Shown in pieces: positions 22,645 to 33,338 of a stretch of DNA of 64,000 nt. Position 1 is the stretch's first letter. Each line of letters begins with the position of its first letter. Under the pieces are notes generated by a model, which saw nothing but the letters and a program-made list of their open reading frames with translations, had not been told where the DNA came from and ran no database searches. The stretch lies in assembly GCA_948474755.1 (NCBI GenBank), contig CAOLHI010001028.1, positions 310,001 to 374,000 on the forward strand, given 5' to 3'. The position numbers and the translations under genes are program-made. The DNA is from Ctenosaura bakeri (lineage: Eukaryota > Chordata > Lepidosauria > Squamata > Iguanidae).

Positions 22645-22876
22645 AGGATGGGGCAGGGTGGTGTTTGTGCATTGGATCACAACTCTGGAGACCATGATTT
22701 GAATCCCCATTCGGCCATAGAAACCCACTGGGTGACTAAAAGCAAGTCACATTCTCTCAGCCTCAGAGGGAAGGCAAAAGCAATCTCTTCTGAATAAATC
22801 TTGCAAAGAAAACCAAATTATAGATTCACCTTAGAGTCGTCATAAGTTGGAGACCAGTTGAGGGCACACAACAACA
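22645..22876 (+). repeat. tRNA-headed SINE (family A)
   Basis: Complete copy: 'ggtggtgtttgtgcattgga', 'tctggagaccatgatttgaa', 'gaaacccactgggtgactaa', 'ttctctcagcctcagaggga', and the tail 'cgtcataagttggagaccag' with (CAACA)n. It follows the 5S-headed copy by 140 bases. Confidence 0.85.
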
Positions 22877-23109
22877 GCACATTTCTTCTGCAGCAAAACA
22901 ATAGAGAAACAGCCTACTTTATGGTCAGCAATCCACTTCTTCAATTGTTGCTGTTCAGTTGTTATATGGAAAATCTATGCCGACAAAACATGTTAGTTTT
23001 TAAGGTATAACGAAGACTCTTCTGTTTTGCTGCAAAGACTATTTGCCTTTTGGGAACTGTTCTTTTTTTCTTTTCTTTTTTAACTGCTTCCTATTTTTCA
23101 TAGAAAACA

Positions 23110-23340
23110 CATTCCCCTGCATGGAAATACTGATTTATTTATTTAGTTTTGCATAGGAAACTTGTTTTCTGCACAGAAATGTTATTTACTGTGCAGAAGA
23201 TGTCTTTTTCAAGTCAAGGAAAAAACCCTGTATTTTTTTTTCTCCTCATAATAAGTCTTTGCCTGTTGATATGCTCTCTAGGCTTTTCTTCATCAGGGTC
23301 TCCTAACACTGGAGAAAACAGTTTTTTGAACTTTCCTCCA
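23110..23340 (+). repeat. Dispersed repeat built from TGTGCAGAAA-like units
   Basis: Units 'catggaaa', 'cataggaaa', 'cacagaaa' and 'gtgcagaag' start near 23120, 23152, 23174 and 23194. They are followed by a right end with 'ctctaggcttttcttcatca' that resembles 18.4 kb. Confidence 0.5.
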
Positions 23341-24170
23341 GTGTTTTTGAATACATTCTATCTTTTCTGTGGACTAACATAGCTATCCCTCCAGAAATTC
23401 CCCAAATAACTCTGTAGTACATATGGTCTTGGCTGTAAATCAGACAAAGCAGGAAAACTAAGAGCTCAGGAAAGATGTGATAGATGGGCCAGAACTGAAG
23501 CTGGAGGACTGTCCTTGGCTTTCTCACGTTTCTGGACAAATCTTGTGTTTCTCTTTCCCTTGTTTGATTGGCTTTGCAGAATAATTGCTAGGAAGCAATC
23601 CTGAGTGATGTTCTGAAATGCACACACTATATTGGGCTGGATTTTCCAGCTGAGTGGAACAGATGAAGTAACACGTTCCCAAGGGTGGGTCTGACCCTCA
23701 GGCTAAACCAGTATTTTCTAAGTTCTGTAAATGATCTGGAAGAGAAGGACAGCATGTACTCTGTGCTGCTACACGTTTTCTTTCCACCAGTCACACAGAC
23801 AGACATGCAAGAGATCAACTTTGCAGGTACAGATGAGTCACTTCTCCAGCCCAGTGACTTGACTACAAATTCTATTGTCTCCAATCACCAGGGTGCCCAC
23901 ATGGAGTTTAAAGGCATTGCTGCAAGAACTCCAAGTTCTGATCACTCAGCAAGTCTGTATAATTGTATAGTGTAAAAGGATCCCAGATATGCAACATATT
24001 TCAAAAAAATGGGACACCCTTCGTGCACATGTGTGGCCTGTTCTAGGCCTTGTAACATAGAAGTTAGTGAAATGAAAGAATGGATTAATGATTAACAGAT
24101 ACAAAGTACAATACACAGGAGAACAAAAATTTTCATGACTGAGCCCATTTGTAATCCTGAAGTTGTCTAA

Positions 24171-24868
24171 GACCATTTCTGCACTACACTATTATAGTGA
24201 TATTGGCCCTTTCCACACCAGGCAATTAGAACGGGGCAGTGTGTCCTCTCACGGAGGTCATCTGCACCTTGGAGTGGACTAGGAGTGGACTACTTACTGG
24301 AGATCCACACCTCAGTCCACTCCAAAATGACCCGAGGTGGTTCTCCAGCGTGTTTTTGAAAGACTGGAAAAAACAGGTCTTTATTTTCCTGGAACACGCC
24401 ATTGCGTTCCTGCTCCCTTGTGCAGATTCGCAGGCTTGCACCAATGTGAGCCTGTGATCTGAGGAGGGCAGGCTTTAGGCATGGGAAGCTTCAGTGGTTG
24501 GTTGGGACCCACGACCAACCGGAAGCTGACATTTTGGAAGCCAGAGCAGTGCGGATCTGCAGACCTTGCACTGCTTCGATTCGCCCTGGACCAAGAAGGA
24601 GTCCTGCGGAAGGGCTTCAGGGGCAGTCCACGTTGCTTCGGACCCCAGAAGAAGCGGTAGGGAATGGCATGGAGCGATTCCCTTGCCTCGTGCAGAAAGG
24701 GCCATTATTTCAACATCCTATGGAATCCTGGGATTTGCAGTTTAGGGAGGGGCATTTAGAATTCCCAGCCAGAGAGCTCATTGCCCTCAGGAAACTACAA
24801 ACCCCAAAATTCCATAGGATATTGAAAGTGGAATAATAGCACTATAACAGTGTAGTGCAGAAATGGCC
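24171..24868. mobile_element. GGCCATTTCC MITE split by a nested element
   Basis: Left piece 24171-24204 ('gaccatttctgcactacact') and right piece 24704-24868 (ending 'gtagtgcagaaatggcc') make one MITE. It is flanked by TAA at 24168-24170 and 24869-24871, a 3-bp target duplication. Confidence 0.8.
24205..24703. mobile_element. Larger GGCCCTTTCC-ended element, nested
   Basis: 499 bases beginning 'ggccctttccacaccaggca' and ending 'cgtgcagaaagggcc', inserted into the MITE above. The flanking ATT at 24202-24204 and 24704-24706 is a 3-bp target duplication. The interior has 'ctccacacctcagtccactcc'-like phrases (as at 33.4 kb) but no reading frame longer than chance. A 3-bp duplication with GG-starting ends suggests a PIF/Harbinger-type non-autonomous element. 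Confidence 0.75.
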
Positions 24869-24889
24869 TAACTCTCTAATCCTAGATGT

Positions 24890-25700
24890 GTTGGGGTTTT
24901 TTTAATTTTATTTACTTATTTATTTATTTTACCAAATTGCTCAAATAACACATAACGTGTCAAAGATAACAGAAACATCAGGAGATTCGGGAAGCGGCAG
25001 TTAAAAGGGAATCATGGTGCTAAAACTGGGTAATAAGAGAAGGGCCTTCGGTTATGCAAGGTTGCCATTCAACATGAGGCTGGAATAGCACAAGCAATGG
25101 ATAGGTCTGTGTGCCTTACATTACAAAACCTCCATATAGGACTTTAGAGTATTTTCTACTCCTCTTCTCCCTCTTCCTCCCCTTCCTGCTTCTCCTCCTC
25201 TTCTTCTCTTCTTTTTTAACTTTATCCAGGGTTTTTTTCCTAACACTTGCAGGGGGAAACTAATTAATTATTTTTAAAAGTGTGTGCACTGCCCTTGACC
25301 TACAGGGATAATCTGATCATGCAGCAATTTTGTCCCACACTTCCTATGCCTACCACAGCTACACACTGTGTTCTGTATTTTCACAGGTTGCTCTGTCTTG
25401 CCTGTTTCCTAGGGTTGGCTGGAATTGCCCTTTCCTGATTCCTTGCATCTCCATGATCCTTTCATTCCATTACCATTGATCTCTTTCAAGTGAATCGTCT
25501 TTAGAAGCTATAAAGCCGTTTCTCCATTTGTATTTGAGGCCCAAAGAGTCTGTCAAACATTAGCACAAAACCTTAATGAGATCAACTGTGATTTTTTTTA
25601 AAAAAATGTCTCCGGAACTGGTGAATTTTTATTAAGTTGCATAACTCCCCCACCGCCAACGCCTTCACTCATCTCCGGCAGGCACGCAAGTAAGACAGTC
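24890..25700. other. Intergenic; one segment looks non-repetitive
   Basis: Starts with a T-rich tract and (TTTA)n near 24915-24940. A C/T-rich tract is at about 25155-25225. The segment 25490-25720 has no repeat I recognise and is a weak candidate for conserved non-coding DNA. Confidence 0.35.
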
Positions 25701-25708
25701 TAGGGCAT

Positions 25709-25945
25709 TCCTTGTTGCAACGTGTCTTCAAGTCATTTCCGACTTATGGTGACCCCAGAGTGAACCTTAAGGGCTTTCTCGGCAAGATTTCTTCAGAAGA
25801 GGTTTGCCAGTGCTTTTCTCTGAGCCTGAGAGAGTGTGACTTCCCCAAGGTCACCCAGAGGCTTTTCATGGCAGAGTGAGGATTCGAACCTTGGCCTTCC
25901 ACAGTCCTAGCCCAAGCATTTAAAACACTATACAACACTGACTTT
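25709..25945 (-). repeat. tRNA-headed SINE, minus strand (family A), full length
   Basis: 'cgtgtcttcaagtcatttcc', 'gacttatggtgaccccagag', 'tttctcggcaagatttcttc', 'ttccccaaggtcacccagag', 'gaggattcgaaccttggcct' and the head 'cactatacaacactgac'. Confidence 0.9.
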
Positions 25946-25960
25946 CCTATGGCTTTGCAC

Positions 25961-26053
25961 AAATGTGTGTGTATATGTGTGTGTGAATGTGACCATATAT
26001 ATATATGTGTTTGTGTGTGTGTGTGTGTGTGTATAAATATATATGTGTGTGTG
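25961..26053. repeat. (TG)n/(TA)n microsatellite
   Basis: Compound dinucleotide repeat: tgtg blocks, atatatat, a long gtgt block, then tatatatgtgtg. It lies directly beyond the SINE. Confidence 0.9.
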
Positions 26054-26469
26054 TCCCACCACCTCTCCATCCCCATATAATTAGATCATATTTGCTCTGC
26101 TTCATTTCTTCCACCTTTTGCCATTCATTAGCCAAATTGTTACTGCAAAACTGATTCCTCCTCAGGGCCATGACTGGTATATATGACTATAATTATGATT
26201 CATAACACTTGTTTATAACAGTCCAAAGAACATTAAGGTAATTTAAATTCCACAGTGGATTGCATAACCTGCATTTCAGGTGCACTCACCGAACGTCCTC
26301 TTTCTTTCTCATTCGATGACAGACGGGTAATCTCCACGCTACATTCCTTACATCTTGTAAAGTGTAACTCCTCACTTGGGAAGCTAAAGTCTAAGGATGG
26401 GGAAAATATTTGGGGAAAATATTCAAAAAGTGATTGAAAAATGCATTTCTCAAGTGTCGAGAAACCCTG

Positions 26470-26625
26470 TCAGGAAGACTCCTGGACTGATGAGAATCTT
26501 TGCAGTTTGAGTCTCATTATAAGCAAAATTCACATATGAATGTTTTGCTCAGAAAACAGGATTTTTCTTTGCATTATATTCTGTTTCTGTGTAGAAAATG
26601 CCAACTACGCAAAAATAATAGAAAA
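26470..26625 (+). repeat. Dispersed repeat built from TGTGCAGAAA-like units
   Basis: Contains 'gttttgctcagaaaacagga' and 'ctgtttctgtgtagaaaatg', preceded by 'actgatgagaatctttgcag', comparable to 'aattgagagcttcacagttt' before the 40.2 kb copy. Confidence 0.45.
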
Positions 26626-26639
26626 TAAAGCTACTTTAT

Positions 26640-28390
26640 ATATTTAACAAAGAAGAATACGCTGGTTTTTTTTTCCCTTTCTGCCAAAACTTGTTGGGGT
26701 AGGGAGTAGGGGACTGGTTGTTGCTCTTTTTTGGCCTTGCCAATTTCATTTCTCTGCTTCTGAGATCCACTACTATCTTTCACATTTTCCAACACAGGGG
26801 TGGGAGGAAATCAGGCAGCTGAGGTTTTAAAAACAGTTTGTCCACAAAGGAAGAGTTCAAAATCCAGGGATGCACAAGTTCCATTATATACAATGGTGTG
26901 GAAAAATGGTGTCCCTTATGTAAAATAGTGAACAACTCAAATGACTACTGCAGAGAACCTAAGGATTTGTGAAATGCTGGGAGGCTACAGCAAGGTATGT
27001 CTACACATCAGTGTAGTGCTCAGCACATGGCAAAATCAAGGTTTGCTTTTTGGAATTTATTTATTTTTTCCCAAATATTTTTGAGCTGTGGTTGGCCTAG
27101 ATATGGGTGACCTCGAGGCTGAGACTGTGTGAACCTCCAGTGGGTTTCCATACCAGACAAAGTACTTCCAAGACACATTTATCTGGTCAAGCTGGCCCGA
27201 CTTCCATGATCAGTCAGCAGTTGTAGGGGTACAGGGCTTACCCAGGTTTGCTCATCATTGGTATGAAGTAGCTAGAGGACCTATTGACATTTTGCAATAT
27301 TAGCATTTATTCACAAATATGCAAGTTGAGAGGAGGTGAAGCCGTAATGCAAAGACACCAGAAGATAGCGAAAGTCTGCTATTTCCACATCAAATTCACT
27401 AAAAGAAAATTCCCGAAGCAACGGTGAGATTACAGAATCCAAACTCAACTTGCTCTGTTCCTCCTTCAGTTCTTTGCTTTCTGTCACATACAAGTGACTT
27501 AGATTGACCCCTTCCCTGACTAGTAGGAAGGATAGGTGGAATTCAAATGAGACATATACTCATGACCTAGCCTTGTTGGGCCCATCAACAAGGAGACACA
27601 CTTCTCTGAATATTACAAGCTCAGCAATCTTGCGCTCAAGCCCAGGATGCCAGCCAGGGGTTGCTTCTCAGTTGTTACAGGGGAACATTGACTGACAGCC
27701 CTTTTCACATAAATCTCATGGGAAACCCAGAACAGTAAAAATGAACAGTGATCACAGACCTACCTTTGACCTAGCTTGATTTATCCAGTTGGCTGCCTGC
27801 AAAACCTACACTTTTTAAAAAAAATAAATTTACACACCCTTTGAATCTATATTCTTGGCATACTTCTTTCTTGGAACTTGCCCAGGCTTGGCACAAATGT
27901 TTATTCTACGTGCTAATTGCAAGCTTACAGTCCCCACAAAATTCACCTTGCTTTGGTTTGAGCATTCTTTCAAGCAGTTTTGGCAAGTCTTTGACCAACA
28001 CCCTGCCCAGCACATGTCACAGTGACCCAGGTCAAGCAGCACCGTTAAGCAGAATGTCACATCCTACAAAGCCCTGGAAGCCGCTTGCAGTGCCATTTTC
28101 AATGGTAATGGGCTGATGAAACTCTCCATCTAACAAACTGTATAGAAACCACAAAAAAACAAACCAAGCCTTTCTTGAGCTAGGATGAACAACAAAGTGT
28201 AGATGTGATGATGCTCCTGGCTAGTGGGCAGGTTACACCACACAACTTCCAGAAATGAAAATCATAAAGAACAATCTTGATTCATCAACCCAATGGTATA
28301 GCTACTCAACATCTGATTTTTCTTCATATTCATTAGTTTCCACAATAAAGAATTGAAGCAGATATAAGATGGGTAACTCCTGGCTCATTG
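26640..28390. other. Intergenic, nothing certain
   Basis: A family A SINE fragment is likely at 27105-27165 ('gaggctgagactgtgtgaac', 'ccagtgggtttccataccag'). The 61-codon minus-strand frame at 27311-27493 has no recognised similarity. Confidence 0.35.
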
Positions 28391-28394
28391 ATAT

Positions 28395-29102
28395 AAGATG
28401 GATGATGCCTGGCTTGACCACAGTGCATGTGAAAAAGATCTAGGAGTCTTAGTGGACCACAAGCTGAATGTCAGTCAGCAGTGTGATGCAGCAGCTAAAA
28501 AAGCCAAAGTGACTCCGGGTTCAATCAATAGGAATATAGTGTCTAGGTCAAGGGTAGTGATAGTACCATTCTATTCTGCTTTGGTCAGACCCCACCTGGA
28601 ATACTGTACCCAATTTTGGGCACCACAGTTCAGAAAGGATATTGACAAGCTGGAATACATCTAGAGGAGGGCAAGCAAAATGATAGAAGGCCTGGAAACC
28701 ATGTCCCATGAGGAGAGGCTTAGGGAGTCGGGTATGTTCAGCCTGGAGAAAAGAGGGTTAAGAGGTGACATGACAGCTGTTTTTAAATATTTGAAGAGAT
28801 GTCATATGGAGGATGGAGCAAGCCTGTTTTCTGTTGCTCTAGAGACTAGGACATGGAGCAATGACTTCGAACTTGAGGAAAATAAATTCCTACTAAACAT
28901 TAAGAAGAACTTCCTGACAGTAAGAGTAGTTTGACTGTGGAATACGCTGCTTGGGAGTGTAGTGGAGTCTCCTGGTTTGGAGTTTTTTAAACTGAGGATG
29001 GATGTCATCGGTTGGGAATACTTTGATGGTATATTCCTGCATGGTGGGGGTTGGATGATGGCCCTTGTGGTCTCTTCTAGCTCTATAATTCTATGATTCT
29101 AT
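28395..29102 (+). mobile_element. CR1 LINE 3' end, 5'-truncated and decayed
   Basis: Encodes, with stops and a frame disruption, the C-terminal part of the CR1 ORF2 protein: LGVLVDHKLNVSQQCDAAAK, then FYSALVRPHLEYCTQFWAPQ, then EERLRESGMFSLEKRGLRGD. It ends in the diagnostic CR1 tail of repeated ATTCTATG ('ataattctatgattctatg'). There is no poly-A, which is normal for CR1. It lies 296 bases beyond the HSD17B2 poly-A signal. Confidence 0.9.
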
Positions 29103-29189
29103 GCTGTCACATTGACAGTTGTATCAAACAACACTTTGCTGCTGTAGTTCCTCAACTTCTGCCCATTCAGCTGAAGACCTGAAGCCAGA

Positions 29190-29225
29190 CAGACAGAAAC
29201 AGACAGACCGACAGATGGACAGACA
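29190..29225. repeat. (GACA)n-like microsatellite
   Basis: Short imperfect tetranucleotide run 'agacagacagaaacagacag'. Confidence 0.7.
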
Positions 29226-29397
29226 ATGGCAAAACCAATGGCCTTTATGGTAAACAGAACCATGTATGGTATGGTAAACAGAACAATATCATAATAATAT
29301 GTAGCCAAACAGATTTGGAAAGGCGCCTGTGTCAGTGGAGACAACTGAGAGTAAGAACAATATGATGAAAGCTGAGGGGTCATTGTAAAGGAAGGCA

Positions 29398-29403
29398 TTT
29401 ATT
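29398..29403 (-). promoter_or_regulatory. Candidate HSD17B2 polyadenylation signal
   Basis: AATAAA on the minus strand (TTTATT on the plus strand), 333 bases beyond the HSD17B2 stop codon. It is the first perfect hexamer I see beyond the stop. Confidence 0.6.
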
Positions 29404-29735
29404 GGCATTGCAACAAACGCTCATAAAATACAAATAAGATCAGACTTGGTAGTAGTGGGGGGAAAAGACACCAAAAATGGAAAGGGAGAAAAAATGAATG
29501 AAAGGTAAAATACACAATAATACAAAAAAAAAATGTCATAAAGCTAAACAATTCCTATTTTTCCATCAGATGAATTTGTAAGTGCAGCAGAGCATTAAAA
29601 AATAGCCCCTATGACTCCACCATTCACAGCTTGATAGATTAACTTAGAAAAAAAAAGGCCATGGATCAGTGACTTTCTAATGTATTATCCACCAAAGTTT
29701 AGGGGAAAAATTGCATCTGTTCCAAGAGGTGTCTC

Positions 29736-30091
29736 TCAGTTCTTGCTCTTGGGCCCAGCAACTCTTAGAGCACTGGGTATGCTCGGTGCACTCATACATT
29801 TGCTCATGAAAAAGTCATAAAACCACAGAGGTGAATAGCAGAAGAGGAGGAGGCACATGTAAGCATTCTTGCCAGGAGTGTACAAACCATGTGGATGCAC
29901 TGCCAATAATGCATGTAACACATCAGAGAGTATGGGCGAAAAATCAGCTGCTGAAAAAGAAGGAACATGAGTGAGCATGGTCTTCATAGAATGAATGTAG
30001 TCTTCACCATAATCTTTCCTTACATCTGGTGTGAGGTTCTCAAGAAGGTTCTCTTCTTCTTTATTCCAGAGCTCAGGATTTCCATGGATAG
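29736..30091 (-). CDS. HSD17B2: HSD17B2 coding exon 5 (last), residues 275-392
   Basis: The exon starts after a ttttctag acceptor at 30091. The first two bases complete the split codon Ser275, then the frame runs 117 residues to the stop at 29736-29738. It begins IHGNPELWNKEE and continues DYGEDYIHSMKTML, the substrate-side segment. Next comes FSPILSDVLHALLA, then YTPGKNAYMCLLLFCYSPLW (a membrane-associated hydrophobic stretch), and a basic tail ending GPKSKN. The order DYG-x-DYI, FSP-x-L-x-D, YTPGK matches mammalian HSD17B2 closely. No lesion is seen. Confidence 0.95.
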
Positions 30092-30309
30092 CTAGAAAAT
30101 CAACCAAGTTATATATGAATACCTGGGCTTCTTTGAAAGATACTTTTAATAAGAATGAAACAAGAGAAAAGTATGGGATGGAGGTCTTGTTGGTAGCCTT
30201 TTTCCTCAGTGTGAGAAGTAAAATATATTTTAGTTTCTGCAATATTATTAATAGTATTGGTAACATATTAGCTTATAGCTCATAACACATTTTTAAATAT
30301 ATTTACACA

Positions 30310-30872
30310 CATATACTGTAGTATGTGAGCTTTTGAAATACAAAGAAGTCTAAGAATGTATTTTAGAAGCTGGCAGCTGAAGGAGACCTTGAAGCAAAGA
30401 GAACCAGACACATAGATAAGGATTCAACAGTGGGATGTATGTACTTTTGTTTGAAGGCACCTGCTTAGGCAGACTGAAGGTCAGCAAAAGCTGAAAGTGG
30501 GTAAGAAAAACTAGAGAAGAATTTGGCATTGTTTAGCAAAAATGGGAGGTTAGAATCTGGTTGATGGGCATTTTGAAATAGCAAATGAGAGTTAAGAAAG
30601 CACAAGGTTAAAGCTTGATTAGGTGCATGATCATATATGCTGTAAATATGGGGAAGGGAGCATGTAACTTCTTAGGCGATTCTGATAGGGTTGTAACTTT
30701 TGGGTCCTGCCCAAGGGGAGGGAAGCTGGCGTAGGGGATAAAATGTGTGTTGTTTTGTGGGAGGGGGTCCTTCTCTCTAGAGAACACCCGTGTCTGCAGA
30801 AACGTATTTTTTTAAATAAATGCTTGATGCTTCAGCCGATCCTGTGTTAAATTGATTCATGAGTGTTAACAG
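30310..30872 (+). mobile_element. Probable solo LTR of an endogenous retrovirus
   Basis: Shows LTR-like order: a purine-rich body, 'ggggataaaatgtgtgttgt' as a possible TATA-type promoter, a T/C-rich region with 'gagaacacccgtgtctgcag', then an AATAAA (about 30816) and an end in 'gagtgttaaca'. The left boundary and a target duplication could not be fixed, and no retroviral gene is adjacent. It lies antisense to HSD17B2. Confidence 0.4.
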
Positions 30873-31204
30873 CTATCTCCCACACTCAGTTAATACAATG
30901 GCACGTGTTCTCTCCTAAATGATGATAGTCCAGTCCATAACTTAAAATGGAGACTACTTTTATGAACAAGAGGAGAAAAGAGCTGGATGTCACCCAGCTT
31001 CCTGTTTCCCCCAGTGATAAACATGCACAGAAGTGTGACATGAATGTCTCTTTCTGGAATGGGAATTATGGGGAGCTCTACTCTTGCTCTTTGCACCTGT
31101 ACATGCCCTCCTTTCTGGCAGCTGTGAAACTCCAGGAAGTCCTGTTTACCACCACTTCTACTTACTGACTGGGAGGGTGGAGATGGGGACAGGCAATTTA
31201 AACA

Positions 31205-31406
31205 TAAAGACTTATGACAATCCTAAGGTGAAGCTATCACAGGATTTTCTTGGCAAAAATTGTTCAGAGGGGTTTTTCCATTGCCTTCTTGTAAGGCTGA
31301 GAGAGCATGACCTGGCCAAAGTCACCCATTGATTTTCCTTAGCTGAGCAAGGATTCAAACCCTCGTCCACCAGTTCCATGCTCAAACTATCACACCATGC
31401 TGGCTT
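31205..31406 (-). repeat. tRNA-headed SINE, minus strand (family A)
   Basis: 'aagacttatgacaatcctaa', 'ggattttcttggcaaaaatt', 'gaggctgagagagcatgacc'-like block, and the head 'ctcaaactatcacaccatgc'. Inside HSD17B2 intron 4, in the same orientation as the gene. Confidence 0.8.
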
Positions 31407-31885
31407 TCTTTTGTCTTTTACTGGTCCTTTGTGCTGCTTCCATGTAATCCAGGATCTTGGCTATTGTCTTCTGTGATCTATTGCAGAGACAAATTCCATC
31501 TAGGATCCCAAGAAGCCCAATCAGATTTTGCACATCTTTATGGATAAAAATTCCAAGGATACAAGGCCATTTCTAATTACTACTTAGGAACATTGGTCCC
31601 TCTTCATGGCAGGTGGCGGCTTTGATGTCAGTGGGGCGGTGAATCCACTCTGGGTTTTAGCCTCAACTTTAAAGGAGCTATACTAGGTGTTCAACCCTAC
31701 CCTAAATTAGATTGGGAACTATGGATAGTGCTTTTAAAGTTCAAGCTAAAATTGAGATTGGACTCATGCCCCCCACCCTTCAAAGATGAAGGCCACCACC
31801 AGATCCCACTGTTGAGGAGGCTTCCAACACCAGGAGTCCACCACATACAAGAACTCAGAAACTAAATAAAAAACTAACAACTTAC

Positions 31886-32023
31886 ATGTCCTGAAGCCTG
31901 ATGGATGAACAACTGCTACTTTAATACCCCACTGTGACAGCTCCTGCCTTATCACTCCCGAAAACATGGACAGGGCGGCTTTGGATGCTCCGTAAGCAGC
32001 AAGTCGTGGCATCGGAATCCCTC
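31886..32023 (-). CDS. HSD17B2: HSD17B2 coding exon 4, catalytic Tyr/Lys
   Basis: 138 bases, bounded by acceptor tctcccatag and donor GTAAGT. It encodes residues 229 (split) to 274, starting GIPMPRLAAYGASKAALSMF. Tyr239 and Lys243 form the YxxxK active-site motif of short-chain dehydrogenases: Tyr is the catalytic base, and Lys binds the nicotinamide ribose and lowers the Tyr pKa. The rest (QELSQWGIKVAVVHPSGFRT) is strand and loop beyond the active site, with the usual PSG/PGG cofactor-loop motif. The length is a multiple of three and both junctions are phase 1. Confidence 0.95.
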
Positions 32024-32294
32024 CTATGGGAGAAATCAGAAGAGGCTACTCAGCCTCACTGCTGGTAATTTAAAATGAAGGATTATATAGCTTCAGTGAA
32101 TTTTACGCGGAGGTTAAATAAGAGGTGCAGAGGGGGATCTGTTTGCTAGCAGCTGTGAAAGAAAACCATGAAAAAAAAAAATAGAAGTTCTTGCCAGCTG
32201 AAAGCAGCTGCCTCTTGATTTGTTGGTTTCTCCTTTTTTCTTTTTTTTCTCTCTGTAGTAGCGGAACAGGATTCTGGCATTCACAGCACAATCA

Positions 32295-32365
32295 GAGGCA
32301 TGTCCACTTGGAAGGAAGCCCACTCTCTAATTGGGCTTACTCCCAGGTAATATGGAAAATGCTGG
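32295..32365 (+). repeat. Short interspersed repeat fragment
   Basis: 'gtccacttggaaggaagccc' then 'gggcttactcccaggtaata'. It resembles 54705-54795 ('gcctgtctactcagaagtta', 'tgctcccaagcaagtgaaca'), a repeat widespread in reptiles. Confidence 0.45.
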
Positions 32366-32494
32366 TGTATTACTAGGTGGGTAGGTGTACGGGTGGAAAT
32401 CACCATGACCTCAGCATCTTGTTCTGTAGGGGCAATAAATCACAGAGTAAATGGTGCTGGGTAAATAAGTTAGCATGTTTTGTTCCATTGTGAC

Positions 32495-32574
32495 AAATGG
32501 GAGAGTACAAACTATCCAGAGACTTGTACACAGGAAATGGGAGAGTACAAACTATCCAGAGACCTGTGCATAGC
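32495..32574. repeat. 40-bp tandem duplication
   Basis: Two near-identical copies of a 40-base unit containing 'gagagtacaaactatccaga', with unit starts 40 bases apart (the motif at 32501 and 32541). Confidence 0.9.
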
Positions 32575-33173
32575 ATGTATAAGGTGAAAAGGACAGATGA
32601 TCACTCTACCTTGCTTATGTTGCATTTGTTCTGAAATGGGCTGGATTTTTTTCATTACCACTCACTTCCCCAAAACTGTGGAAGTCATCCACTGGAATGC
32701 TGAGTCAATTCAAATTTGCTAACCCTTCTGTCCCATAAATCCCCTAATCATCTTTCCCCTACCTATTCCACTTTCTTCCATTCTACACTGCCCTGAGCCA
32801 CCTTGGTAAACTACAGCTTCTATAACGTCCATTTGAATTGGTCATCAGAAGGCTACATTTGCCAACGACTCCCAAGAGCAATATATTAAAAGAGTACCAG
32901 AGATGGGGGAAACAATCTTGTCCCTCCCTGCCTCTTTTCCCCCCTGTTTTCCTCTGTTCTCAGAGCTATTGGAGTTCCTTCGTGGGGTAGGAGATTGAAC
33001 AAGATGCCCTTCAACCTGTCTTACCCAATTTCCTTTAGTTCTTCTGCTACCACCATACCTTCCCACACTTTACTGTAATCAGCTCAGCATTTTATTGTAA
33101 CCAGCTCAACTGGGCTGTCACTTCCATCCTTTCCAGAATAGGTATATTATAAACCCTCCTCTTCATAGTCTCT

Positions 33174-33338
33174 GGTCATTTCTGCTCTACACTGCTATAG
33201 TGCTATTATTCCACTTTCAACATTCTATGGAACCCTGGGATTTTCAGTTTAGAATTCTCAGCCAGAGAACTCTTTGGCCTCAGTAAACTACAAACCCCAG
33301 AATTCCACAAGTGGTTGAAAGCGGAATAATAGCACTAT
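33174..33338. mobile_element. GGCCATTTCC-type MITE, right end lost to a nested insertion
   Basis: Left end 'ggtcatttctgctctacact', core 'ctcagccagagaactctttg', right arm 'gcggaataatagcactat', then cut by the element at 33339. The missing right terminus is not found beyond it. Confidence 0.75.

Larger units (their letters stand above)
30092..31885 (-). other. HSD17B2 intron 4 (1794 bp, phase 1)
   Basis: Donor GTAAGT at the 31885 side and acceptor ttttctag at the 30092 side. It contains the probable solo LTR at about 30310-30872 and a family A SINE at 31205-31406. The 30880-31190 piece is not recognised. Confidence 0.85.

Noticed and set aside
28398..28934. Possible protein-coding gene with PHLEYCTQFWAP motif
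   Set aside because: This is the decayed 3' end of a CR1 LINE, shown by the ATTCTATG tail and several related copies in the window.
2765..29390. MPHOSPH6, expected downstream of HSD17B2 by mammalian gene order
   Set aside because: No exon of it was seen. Its exons are short, so absence is not proven; a translated search of this interval would settle it.
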